Shown piece by piece: positions 1 to 6,821 of a stretch of DNA of 41,068 bases. Position 1 is the first letter of the stretch. Every line of letters starts with the position of its first letter. Made by a program: the position numbers and the translations under genes. The notes under the pieces were generated by a model. The model was not told where the DNA came from, did no database searches, and saw only the letters and a program-made list of their open reading frames with translations. This DNA comes from Gammaproteobacteria bacterium (lineage in GTDB: Bacteria > Pseudomonadota > Gammaproteobacteria > Legionellales > Legionellaceae): the NCBI GenBank assembly GCA_030427555.1, contig JAUIBC010000003.1, positions 1 through 41,068 of the forward strand, written 5' to 3'.

Positions 1-1
1 G

Positions 2-985
2 GGTATATCGGATGCGGCATGTGATGGCGTTCCATCTAGTGGTATTTTATTGCAGGCATCAAATGGCGAAACATCAACAGAATTTTACATCAACGGTGTC
101 ACCTTACAACTTAACGGCACAGCCTATTTGCAAGCCCAACCCGAAGCAGGCATGCTCGTCCATATCACCGATGGCACAGGCCGAATTTTTGCACTAGAGG
201 GCGAAGAAAAAGTCAACGCAGGCTATGTTAGCCGTATCTTACTTGAAGTCGATGACGATGATAACTTACAGCCAATCGAAAGTCCCTCTATCCCGCTCGT
301 ATATGACTATCAAGACCTAATCAATCTTCGCAACCAAGGAACACCAATTGCCTATTTAATTGGATATAAAGAATTTTGGTCCCTAAATTTTACCGTATCA
401 CCAGCAACTTTAATTCCCAGAGCAGATACTGAACTTTTAGTTGAAAAAACTTTAGATAAATTAAAAAATAAAAAGCATGCAAAAATTTTAGAGCTTGGCA
501 CAGGAAGTGGAGTAATTTCTATCTCAATTGCTAAAATGAGACCAGATTTACAAATAACCGCGTGTGATATTAGTAAAGATGCGCTTGCAATCGCGATAAA
601 TAATGCTAAATTACTTGCAATTAATAATATTAAGTTTGTATTATCAGATTGGTTTACAAATATAATTGACTCTGGATTCGATGCGATAATATCTAATCCA
701 CCATATATTGCAACAGATGACCCACATTTATTGCAAGGAGATATTAAGTTTGAACCAATTAATGCTTTAATTAGCGGTAATGATGGCTTAGAATCATTAA
801 AACATATAATTGCAAACAGTAATAGATTTTTGACCGCTAATGGTTGCATACTTGTAGAGCACGGATATGATCAGCGAATGGCAGTGAATGAGTTACTTAA
901 AAAGCATGGTTACCAAAACGTAACGTGCTGGCAAGATTTAAATGGCAATGACAGAGTAAGCTATGGCCAAAATAAAGGACTTTGA
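2..985 (+). CDS. prmC: Chimeric PrmC: peptide chain release factor glutamine methyltransferase with a foreign N-terminus (5' end outside window)
   Basis: The C-terminal ~215 residues, from about nt 323, are a clear PrmC/HemK catalytic domain that methylates the Gln of the GGQ motif in release factors: PIAYLIGYKEFW and TLIPRADTE, SAM motif I ELGTGSG (nt 491-511), and the catalytic NPPY (nt 695-706). The ~107 codons before this do not look like the usual helical PrmC N-domain that contacts the release factor. They read as a beta-rich, extracellular-looking segment (STEFYINGVTLQLNGTAYLQ, then MLVHITDGTGRIFALEGEE). By hand count GC is about 47% over nt 1-300 and about 30% over nt 361-660. The frame is open to the left edge, so the start lies outside; the TTG at nt 50 is not a convincing start. 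The methyltransferase call is firm. Whether the fusion is real or an assembly join is open. Confidence 0.82.
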   Translation, partial: GISDAACDGVPSSGILLQASNGETSTEFYINGVTLQLNGTAYLQAQPEAGMLVHITDGTGRIFALEGEEKVNAGYVSRILLEVDDDDNLQPIESPSIPLVYDYQDLINLRNQGTPIAYLIGYKEFWSLNFTVSPATLIPRADTELLVEKTLDKLKNKKHAKILELGTGSGVISISIAKMRPDLQITACDISKDALAIAINNAKLLAINNIKFVLSDWFTNIIDSGFDAIISNPPYIATDDPHLLQGDIKFEPINALISGNDGLESLKHIIANSNRFLTANGCILVEHGYDQRMAVNELLKKHGYQNVTCWQDLNGNDRVSYGQNKGL

Positions 986-1052
986 ATAGAATCTTAAAAG
1001 TCAGGTTCTAGTAATAAAAATATACTATAATAAATGGATAATTAGGTAAAAC

Positions 1053-1505
1053 ATGAGTGAATTAAACGTGAAAAATGATATTGAGTCTTTAACCAATATG
1101 GGTATTGAGCACTACCAAGAAGTAGATGGCGAAGAATATATGAATGAAAAACAGCTAGCGCATATAGAAAAAATTTTGCTAGCATGGCGCCAATCATTAA
1201 TGGAAGAAGTAGATCGCACTGTTTCACATATGAAAGATGATGCGGCAAACTACCCAGACCCATCCGATCGCGCAAGTCAAGAAGAGGAATTCAGCATAGA
1301 ATTACGTACCCGCGATCGCGAACGAAAATTAATTAAAAAAATTGAAGACGCCTTAGAGCGCTTACGTGAAGATGATTTCGGTTACTGTGAAGCTTGTGGA
1401 ATTGAAATAGGCTTAAAACGTCTAGAAGCAAGGCCAACAGCAACTCTATGCATCGACTGCAAAACGCTATCAGAAATTAAAGAAAAACAAAATCAGGGTG
1501 GATAA
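1053..1505 (+). CDS. dksA: RNA polymerase-binding transcription factor DksA
   Basis: This is a cytoplasmic RNA polymerase secondary-channel factor that works with ppGpp in the stringent response. At 150 residues it is almost the same length as E. coli DksA (151). The coiled-coil region carries the tip acidic motif DPSDRAS (D69 and D72). The C-terminal zinc finger keeps four cysteines (C112, C115, C133, C136; CEACG and CIDC). The start is ATG with a weak AGG-type ribosome site about 7 nt upstream, and a TATAAT box lies at 1026-1031 without a good -35. It follows prmC with a 67-bp gap and runs convergently into the bestrophin-like gene, separated by a long hairpin. Nothing is missing from the family pattern. 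Confidence 0.96.
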   Translation: MSELNVKNDIESLTNMGIEHYQEVDGEEYMNEKQLAHIEKILLAWRQSLMEEVDRTVSHMKDDAANYPDPSDRASQEEEFSIELRTRDRERKLIKKIEDALERLREDDFGYCEACGIEIGLKRLEARPTATLCIDCKTLSEIKEKQNQGG

Positions 1506-1511
1506 CATTAT

Positions 1512-1547
1512 CTTGCATTTACTTCATTTTAATGAGGTAAATGCAAG
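1512..1547. terminator. Long hairpin between convergent dksA and bestrophin-like gene
   Basis: An 11-bp perfect stem (CTTGCATTTAC with GTAAATGCAAG) continues inward as TTCAT/ATGAG around a TTTA loop, giving about 16 bp in total. It sits 7 nt after the dksA stop and before the stop of the opposing gene. There is no clear U-tract on either side, so it may block read-through or stabilise 3' ends rather than act as a classical intrinsic terminator. Confidence 0.45.
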
Positions 1548-1565
1548 AATGAATCATACCGCCTA

Positions 1566-2444
1566 CTATACTATATCATCTTGAATTTCCAAAATATTAT
1601 GACGAATAGTAACGCATATATTCCCAAGTGGTAAATGACTTAATCTTTTCTCTGAAAATGGATTTTGCAGTTCTAATCCTATTTGGTCAAGCGACAATAA
1701 AGTATATGCAACTAAACCGCTAATTAAAAGATTTATTACAGTTGAAGTATTAACTAATGCAAATGGCAAAGTTATTAAAAATAACAAGATAAATCTTCTA
1801 GACTTTATAGCCATTACATACGGGATTGGAGTTTTTATTATCCTCTCACAAGCTCCTTGACAATCCAATAAAGCTGCGCGAGTTTCTTCGGCCTGCATAA
1901 ACGCAAAACCATCTAAACTTCCATTAAGACGCGCAACATTCAATTCATTTGCAATTTCAGCAACCAAAATATTAGGCTTATGTTTAGCATCTTTAAGCTT
2001 ATCGACCAACTCATGCGGAATTAACTCCAATACTTCATCAAGCGCGCTCAATTCACGTAAATTATTTTTGATTAAAAATGGCAAAGCAGCAATATAATTA
2101 GTAACTTTTAGCTTCCAATCAAACTCTTTATCTATTGTGTATTTTGCAATAATAATCGCAAGATTCCGACTATTATTAACAATATTACCCCATATCTTAC
2201 GCGCTTCCCACCAACGATCATAACCAGAATTAACGCGAAAAACTAAAATCAAACCCATTACTAATCCAGCATATTCAAATGGGCCAACAGGTAAAGCTAT
2301 TGATGGTACGTAATGGTGCAAGTAAGAAATAAGACTAGAATACAACATCATTATCCAAACCTTACGAATTACTTTAGGAGTAATAGAGCCACTAATTGCG
2401 ACCGCACTTCTAAAAAAACTCTCTCGTTCATACTGATTAACCAT
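1566..2444 (-). CDS. Bestrophin-like (UPF0187/YneE family) membrane channel protein
   Basis: The 292-residue protein has the hallmark bestrophin-family stretch FRVNSGYDRWWEARKIWG at about residues 69-86, an N-terminal hydrophobic segment (about 32-52) and a second membrane region near the C-terminal half (ILLFLITLPFALVNTSTVIN). Bacterial members form pentameric ion channels in the inner membrane; the ion carried here cannot be told from sequence. The ATG has an AAGG ribosome site 8 nt upstream. It is a single gene, convergent with dksA. The family assignment is solid, the physiological role is not. Confidence 0.87.
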   Translation of the reverse strand: MVNQYERESFFRSAVAISGSITPKVIRKVWIMMLYSSLISYLHHYVPSIALPVGPFEYAGLVMGLILVFRVNSGYDRWWEARKIWGNIVNNSRNLAIIIAKYTIDKEFDWKLKVTNYIAALPFLIKNNLRELSALDEVLELIPHELVDKLKDAKHKPNILVAEIANELNVARLNGSLDGFAFMQAEETRAALLDCQGACERIIKTPIPYVMAIKSRRFILLFLITLPFALVNTSTVINLLISGLVAYTLLSLDQIGLELQNPFSEKRLSHLPLGNICVTIRHNILEIQDDIV

Positions 2445-2529
2445 TATCTGCCTTGACTCACTTCTATAAACATGTAGAAAAATTATATCACTAATGAATA
2501 ATTATTAAAAAGTTATTCGCTGTTTAGAT

Positions 2530-2692
2530 CAGGACCACCTCATGAAAAAATATTACCGACATTGCTAACTAAGTGAATCAATATGGCACTGATTATCAAT
2601 AAAGCATCGGTCTGGATTGCCTCACCAATGCTCGAAAAGATCAATTATTTTACTCGCTGGGTTAATTTATATATTTTCATGAGATGGCCCTA
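2530..2692. mobile_element. 163-bp MITE-like element with terminal inverted repeats and 10-bp target duplication
   Basis: The left end (AGGACCACCTCATGAAAA, from 2531) matches the reverse complement of the right end (AGGGCCATCTCATGAAAA, ending at 2691) with two mismatches in 18. The element is flanked by exact 10-bp direct repeats CTGTTTAGAT at 2520-2529 and 2693-2702, as expected for a target-site duplication. Inside are two degenerate complementary arms, near 2559-2586 and 2612-2640, of the common type CATTGC..AAGTGAA.CAAT. There is no transposase gene, so it would need one elsewhere. Its right 82 bp recurs at 10758-10839 without indels (69 of 82 identical by hand). Confidence 0.68.
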
Positions 2693-2728
2693 CTGTTTAG
2701 ATACAAAGTTTAAAACTCTTTACATAAA

Positions 2729-3634
2729 CTATTTTATAATAAACGAAGGAGAGGATATACCTTTTTCTAAATCATTATCACCCTTCTGTGGAATAATTTC
2801 ATATGAAATTTTATTTAATTTATTATCATAATAATCTTTTGCACTATAAGATATTTTTTTCTCGTTAATACACTTAATGTATTTACCTATTATTGTTAAT
2901 AGAATAGATATTCTATTAGGAAGCCAATTATATTGTTCATTTGCACGTATATTGATTAAAAAGTCAGCGTATTCTCTGAGAGTTTTACTTCTATCATTAC
3001 TTGAAAATTTAATTTTTGCTTTATCACTAAAAATATTACGATCTACTTTTAATAAAAAGTTATTTAAATTTTCCTCTTTGGGAATATAATGTCCACTATG
3101 ATGATTAATTTCAACAACCTTCCCGCATTCAACTTTTATCATTCCCGCGGAGATAACAGGAGCACCTGCTAAAAAAGATGAGTGATGCATTATACCTGTT
3201 TTATGCTCACCAATGTAAATAGTTCCGTTTTTATCCATAACATAAGCAGCATAACCAGGTAATTTTCCTGAAAACTTTGTTGTATCATATGGAATTTTAC
3301 TATCTCCTTGAAAAATATATTTATCTATAACTTTTAATTTATATGCTTTTCTTTCATCCTTATTTAAATACGTAACACCTTGTTTCATAGTAAAAGCCGG
3401 GTAAGTATTTTCTAACCATTGCCAAAAACTATTATTCTCTGAAGAAGACTCTAGATTGCGCCATTCCTCGAATTTCATATTTAGAGCAGTTTTATCTCTA
3501 TGCTTCGGATCAATACATTCAAGTTGATAGAATATATCTAAACCTAACAAATGGTTTTCTTGCCGCCCTAAAACATGCGCCTTTCTCATAAGAGAAATAA
3601 GCGCTTTTTTACGCTCTGGTGAAAGTTTTGGCAT
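2729..3634 (-). CDS. Unknown soluble protein with HHSSF and SGHYIP motifs; effector candidate
   Basis: I do not recognise a named family. The 301-residue protein has no signal peptide or membrane segment. The N-terminus is basic (MPKLSPERKK). The central part contains YAAYVMDKNGTIYIGEH, then HHSSFLAGAPV (about residues 150-160) and SGHYIP (about 180-185). I have seen this HHSSF...SGHY arrangement in uncharacterised, often effector-like, proteobacterial proteins; no catalytic function can be assigned from it. The C-terminal third is lysine-rich and without motifs. No clear ribosome site precedes the ATG. It stands alone between the small mobile element (27 bp from its stop) and the tRNA cluster. 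It could be a translocated effector, but that is inference from the window's overall character. Confidence 0.75.
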   Translation of the reverse strand: MPKLSPERKKALISLMRKAHVLGRQENHLLGLDIFYQLECIDPKHRDKTALNMKFEEWRNLESSSENNSFWQWLENTYPAFTMKQGVTYLNKDERKAYKLKVIDKYIFQGDSKIPYDTTKFSGKLPGYAAYVMDKNGTIYIGEHKTGIMHHSSFLAGAPVISAGMIKVECGKVVEINHHSGHYIPKEENLNNFLLKVDRNIFSDKAKIKFSSNDRSKTLREYADFLINIRANEQYNWLPNRISILLTIIGKYIKCINEKKISYSAKDYYDNKLNKISYEIIPQKGDNDLEKGISSPSFIIK

Positions 3635-3799
3635 AATAATACTAATTTATTAATGTAAACTTAACTATAATTATACATTATTTTACACTAAATACACATT
3701 TTTTCATCAAATTAAGCTTGTCGAAAATTTTGGAAATTAGATATAGCAGCTTAGACTGCTCTAATGACATTACGGAAAGATTATTTGCAAATTTTAAAT

Positions 3800-3887
3800 T
3801 GGTGCCCAAGGCCGGAATCGAACCGGCACGGGATTATCTCCCGAGGGATTTTAAGTCCCTTGCGTCTACCTGTTTCGCCACCTGGGC
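3800..3887 (-). tRNA. tRNA-Leu (UAA)
   Basis: On the minus strand the sequence folds as a class II tRNA with encoded CCA. The acceptor GCCCAGG pairs with CTTGGGC (one G-U), and the anticodon loop is CTTAAAA, giving anticodon UAA. The T-arm is GCCGG/CCGGC with loop TTCGATT, and a long variable arm is present. It is the last tRNA of a Gly-Cys-Leu set downstream of pgsA, the same order as glyW-cysT-leuZ in E. coli. Confidence 0.95.
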
Positions 3888-3919
3888 ATAAACACCAAAC
3901 TATTAATCATCCACATCCG

Positions 3920-3993
3920 TGGAGGCTGAGGCCGGAATCGAACCGGCGTCCACGGCTTTGCAGGCCGCTGCATAACCACTCTGCCACACAGCC
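3920..3993 (-). tRNA. tRNA-Cys (GCA)
   Basis: 74 nt with encoded CCA. The anticodon loop is CTGCAAA (anticodon GCA), the T-arm stem is GCCGG/CCGGC and the discriminator base is U, as expected for Cys. The acceptor GGCTGTG against CTCAGCC has a U-U mismatch at pair 6-67; all other pairs form. It lies between the Leu and Gly tRNA genes in the conserved pgsA-Gly-Cys-Leu order. Confidence 0.95.
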
Positions 3994-4013
3994 TTTTACA
4001 TATTTTACACGAT

Positions 4014-4038
4014 AAAAAAAGCGACCAACTTGTCGCTT
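4014..4038 (-). terminator. Intrinsic terminator-like hairpin between tRNA-Gly and tRNA-Cys
   Basis: On the minus strand AAGCGAC and GTCGCTT form a 7-bp stem with a 6-nt loop, followed directly by a run of seven T. The position is 5 nt after the tRNA-Gly gene and before tRNA-Cys, inside what is usually a single transcript. It could reduce Cys and Leu tRNA relative to Gly, or mark separate transcription units. Confidence 0.65.
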
Positions 4039-4042
4039 AAAT

Positions 4043-4117
4043 TGGAGCGGGAAACGAGGCTCGAACTCGCGACCCCAACCTTGGCAAGGTTGTGCTCTAC
4101 CACTGAGCTATTCCCGC
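4043..4117 (-). tRNA. tRNA-Gly (GCC)
   Basis: 75 nt with encoded CCA. The acceptor GCGGGAA pairs fully with TTCCCGC, the D-arm is AGCTCAGTGGTAGAGCA, the anticodon loop contains GCC, and the T-loop is GTTCGAGCC-like. It is the first tRNA downstream of pgsA (66 bp after its stop). Confidence 0.96.
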
Positions 4118-4183
4118 ATCGCTAATCGAAATGAATTCTACCTGAATTCAAACGTCTGTCAACTATAAAATGCTATATTTTAA

Positions 4184-4753
4184 TTAATTTTTATGAGTAG
4201 CCTTAAGTTTTGGCCAAGCAACACGCAAATAAATCACCATAGACCAAACAGTCATAATAGCAGCCAAATACAGCATTATAACGCCAATATAAGTTAAAAA
4301 TGTAATATTAGAATGAAATGCCAACAACAATGCGATCGCAATCATTTGCATAAAAGTCTTAACTTTACCAATAAAGCCTACGGCAACGCTTGCCCTACTT
4401 CCAACTTCAGCCATCCATTCACGCAAAGCTGAAATTACAATTTCCCGCCCCACAATAATGATAGAAGGTAGTGTAATAAAATGTAAATCACTAGATCCAA
4501 CAAGCATAAGCAAACTTGCGGCAACTAATAATTTATCTGCGACAGGATCTAAGAAGGCACCAAATGGTGAGGTCTGCCCAAGCTTGCGCGCCAAAAAACC
4601 ATCTAACCAATCAGTTAAACATGCCAAAGCAAAAATAATTGCCGCACTTATATGTGCATATTTAAATGGCAAATAAAAACAAAAAATAAAAATAGGAATT
4701 AACCCAATTCTTAGTAAAGTAATTATATTAGGTATCCCAGTCCGAAGTAACAT
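4184..4753 (-). CDS. pgsA: CDP-diacylglycerol-glycerol-3-phosphate 3-phosphatidyltransferase PgsA
   Basis: This inner-membrane enzyme makes phosphatidylglycerol phosphate from CDP-diacylglycerol and glycerol-3-phosphate, the committed step to phosphatidylglycerol and cardiolipin. The CDP-alcohol phosphotransferase motif DGX2ARX8GX3DX3D is complete (D51, G52, A55, R56, G65, D69, D73). The protein is 189 residues with several hydrophobic helices, a typical length. The ATG follows a GGGAG ribosome site at good spacing. It begins 35 bp after the HAD gene's stop and is followed by tRNA-Gly, Cys and Leu, so a shared rluC-HAD-pgsA-tRNA transcript is possible. Confidence 0.96.
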   Translation of the reverse strand: MLLRTGIPNIITLLRIGLIPIFIFCFYLPFKYAHISAAIIFALACLTDWLDGFLARKLGQTSPFGAFLDPVADKLLVAASLLMLVGSSDLHFITLPSIIIVGREIVISALREWMAEVGSRASVAVGFIGKVKTFMQMIAIALLLAFHSNITFLTYIGVIMLYLAAIMTVWSMVIYLRVAWPKLKATHKN

Positions 4754-4788
4754 GCAAAAATCTCCCTAATAGCCTGTTTATATTAAAG

Positions 4789-5445
4789 CTAATTTAAAGA
4801 TAGAAATTTTAATAGATTTAAATAATTATCAATCTCTAAACAAGCACCAGCGCGCACAAAATTTCCTTGTTGCTCATGATAAAAATCAACACCAACGGCA
4901 TCAACACCAATTGCAACAGCCATCTCAATATCTGAAAGAGAGTCTCCTATCATAAGCGTTGTGTCATTAGAAGCATCGCATTCAAATATTATTTCCTCAA
5001 GCATATCCGGACATGGTTTGGCCGGAGCTTGACTTGCTGTCCTTAAAACTTGGAAATACTGTTCCAGACCAGACAAACTAAGAACCTTTTGCAATGAACT
5101 AAGTGAGCGATTAGTTGCTATTCCAAGCTTTATTCCTGCCTCAAAAATTTTTTTAACCGTAGCATCTGCATTTTCTGTTAGGGTAACTTTCTCTGAAGAG
5201 TTATGCAATGATTCCTGTAATATACCAAGTAATTTCTCTTGCTGCTGTATATTAAGACTAGGAAATAACTTAGAAACCATAGTAGTTAAACCAAGAGGTA
5301 TATATTTTCTGGCCAAAATCTTATCAAAACCAGAAATTTCAAAATTCGCAACCTCTTTAGCAATAACACTCACAATTTGCCCATAAGAATCCTCGGCAAG
5401 AGTACCTTCCCAGTCAAAAACTACTAAGTTATAGCGACCTTTCAT
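4789..5445 (-). CDS. HAD-superfamily phosphatase with DWEGT motif
   Basis: A 218-residue haloacid-dehalogenase hydrolase of the phosphoglycolate phosphatase/beta-phosphoglucomutase type. Motif I is FDWEGTL, with nucleophile D11 but Glu (E13) where the general acid is usually Asp. Motif II is ATNRS, motif III lysine is probably K143, and motif IV is GDSLSDIEMA (D168, D172). A helical cap lies between motifs I and II. I recall the DWEGT variant in Legionella-type relatives of this gene, so it may be ancestral there rather than a lesion. The substrate is unknown. Its first 17 bp overlap the end of rluC, which points to translational coupling; HAD genes beside rluC are common in gammaproteobacteria. 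Confidence 0.9.
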   Translation of the reverse strand: MKGRYNLVVFDWEGTLAEDSYGQIVSVIAKEVANFEISGFDKILARKYIPLGLTTMVSKLFPSLNIQQQEKLLGILQESLHNSSEKVTLTENADATVKKIFEAGIKLGIATNRSLSSLQKVLSLSGLEQYFQVLRTASQAPAKPCPDMLEEIIFECDASNDTTLMIGDSLSDIEMAVAIGVDAVGVDFYHEQQGNFVRAGACLEIDNYLNLLKFLSLN

Positions 5446-6376
5446 GGCGCAATATACTCCTTATATTCTTAAAATTTTCATCTAAATCAGCTTGAAAAGT
5501 ATATTCTTTACCATCTAGGATGAAAGATATTTTACTTGCGTGCAAGCATAGTCTTAGTTTGGCATGTTGTAAATCCGGAGGATTTGAATTCCCATACTTT
5601 TTATCCCCAAGTATCGGATGATCTAAATAAGCACTATGTACACGAATTTGATGTGTGCGCCCAGTTTTTGGATTTACTTCTACCATACAGGCTTCTTGGT
5701 AATTTTCAAGCAATTTAAAAGTGGTTTTTGCTGGCTTACCTAACTTACTTACTGTAACCAGCCGCTCACCAGATTTTAAAATGTTTTTTTGTAAGGCAAC
5801 GTTAACTATTTGCTGCTTTGGCCCATGCCATGTTTTATCAAGTAAAGCAATGTAAGTTTTTTCCATCTGCCGTTTTTCAAGCTCACTGTGTAATAAACGC
5901 AAGGCGCTACGTTTTTTCGCGATTATCAAGCAGCCTGATGTTTCTTTATCTAGCCTATGTACAAGCTCTAGATATGGCAAATCTGCGCGCAGTTCGCGCA
6001 TCGCTTCAATGACCCCAGCATTAACTCCACTACCGCCATGCACAGCCATCCCTGAAGGTTTATTAACGACCAATAATTTTGCATCCTCATAAATTATGCT
6101 GGCTAATAATTGTTTGGCAAAATTATTACTATACACAATTTCTTTTGGTTGTGCGGTGCGAATAGGAGGTATTCGTATATTATCATTTGCTTTAAGATGT
6201 ACATTTGGCTTCACCCTTTGCATATTAACTCTTACCTCGCCACTACGAATTATTCGATAAATATGACTTTTAGGCACTCCTTTTAATTCTTTAAGCAAAA
6301 AGTTATCAAGCCTTTGCCCAGCACTTTCATGATCAACCTGTCGATATTGCACAATATTTCTATTCGCATCTACCAT
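5429..6376 (-). CDS. rluC: 23S rRNA pseudouridine synthase RluC
   Basis: RluC converts uridines 955, 2504 and 2580 of 23S rRNA to pseudouridine (E. coli numbering). The 315-residue protein has an N-terminal S4 RNA-binding domain (about 20-75) and a catalytic domain with HRLDKETSG (catalytic D143), followed by the family motif RTHQIRVH. The ATG follows a TAGG-type site, and a TATAAT-like -10 (complement of 6411-6416) lies about 35 bp upstream without a good -35. It is divergent from rne, the arrangement seen in E. coli and many relatives, which favours RluC over RluD. Confidence 0.93.
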   Translation of the reverse strand: MVDANRNIVQYRQVDHESAGQRLDNFLLKELKGVPKSHIYRIIRSGEVRVNMQRVKPNVHLKANDNIRIPPIRTAQPKEIVYSNNFAKQLLASIIYEDAKLLVVNKPSGMAVHGGSGVNAGVIEAMRELRADLPYLELVHRLDKETSGCLIIAKKRSALRLLHSELEKRQMEKTYIALLDKTWHGPKQQIVNVALQKNILKSGERLVTVSKLGKPAKTTFKLLENYQEACMVEVNPKTGRTHQIRVHSAYLDHPILGDKKYGNSNPPDLQHAKLRLCLHASKISFILDGKEYTFQADLDENFKNIRSILRHERSL

Positions 6377-6821
6377 AAATCTATTTCCTAAAGCAAAAAA
6401 ATTTGCTATTATTATACCTTGCGTAAAGGTTTAAATATACCCAAAGGTACTTCAAAAGATGATCTTTTAGGCTATATGAGCTAAAAGTATCTTTGATATA
6501 AAAACCTACGCTAAAGAATACAGAATTATAATTGCGCTTTACTTAAGTTTAAGAGCTAAATTGAACAAATATATAGCAAATATTTATATTATCAAACAAA
6601 AGATAATCGACAAACTAACGAAAACAAAAGTGAAAAGAAAGCTTTTATTGTTTACCGACATCCTGAAATCTTCTAAATATTTGTTATCACAAATCTTTTT
6701 AACGGACTGCGTTATCCAATTAATTTATGCAAAACCACGCAAAAAGGAATACTCATGATTAACCAAGATAAATTTTACAGCTAAAACTTAAGCAAATAGC
6801 GCCCTTAAAAACGGTGATGGT
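6377..6821 (+). promoter_or_regulatory. 445-bp rluC/rne divergent region with possible structured rne leader
   Basis: There is no credible gene in this AT-rich gap. It must hold the rluC promoter and probably the rne promoter and leader. An 11-bp inverted repeat, CAAAGGTACTT (6442-6452) against AAGTATCTTTG (6485-6495), pairs with one G-U and encloses a smaller TTTTAG/CTAAAA stem (6465-6486). E. coli rne has a long 5' UTR that mediates RNase E autoregulation; a similar role here is inference from position and length, with no sequence motif recognised. Confidence 0.4.

Noticed and set aside
2583-2831. 82-codon plus-strand open frame
   Set aside because: It begins inside the small mobile element and runs antisense into the 3' end of the unknown 301-residue gene; no ribosome site or family pattern.
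3745-3760. AGCAG/CTGCT hairpin downstream of tRNA-Leu
   Set aside because: The stem is only 5 bp and has no U-tract on the minus strand; too weak to call a terminator.
6561-6758. 65-codon open frame in the rne leader
   Set aside because: It starts with TTG, has no ribosome site and an AT-rich, random-looking composition. A leader peptide cannot be excluded, but nothing supports one.
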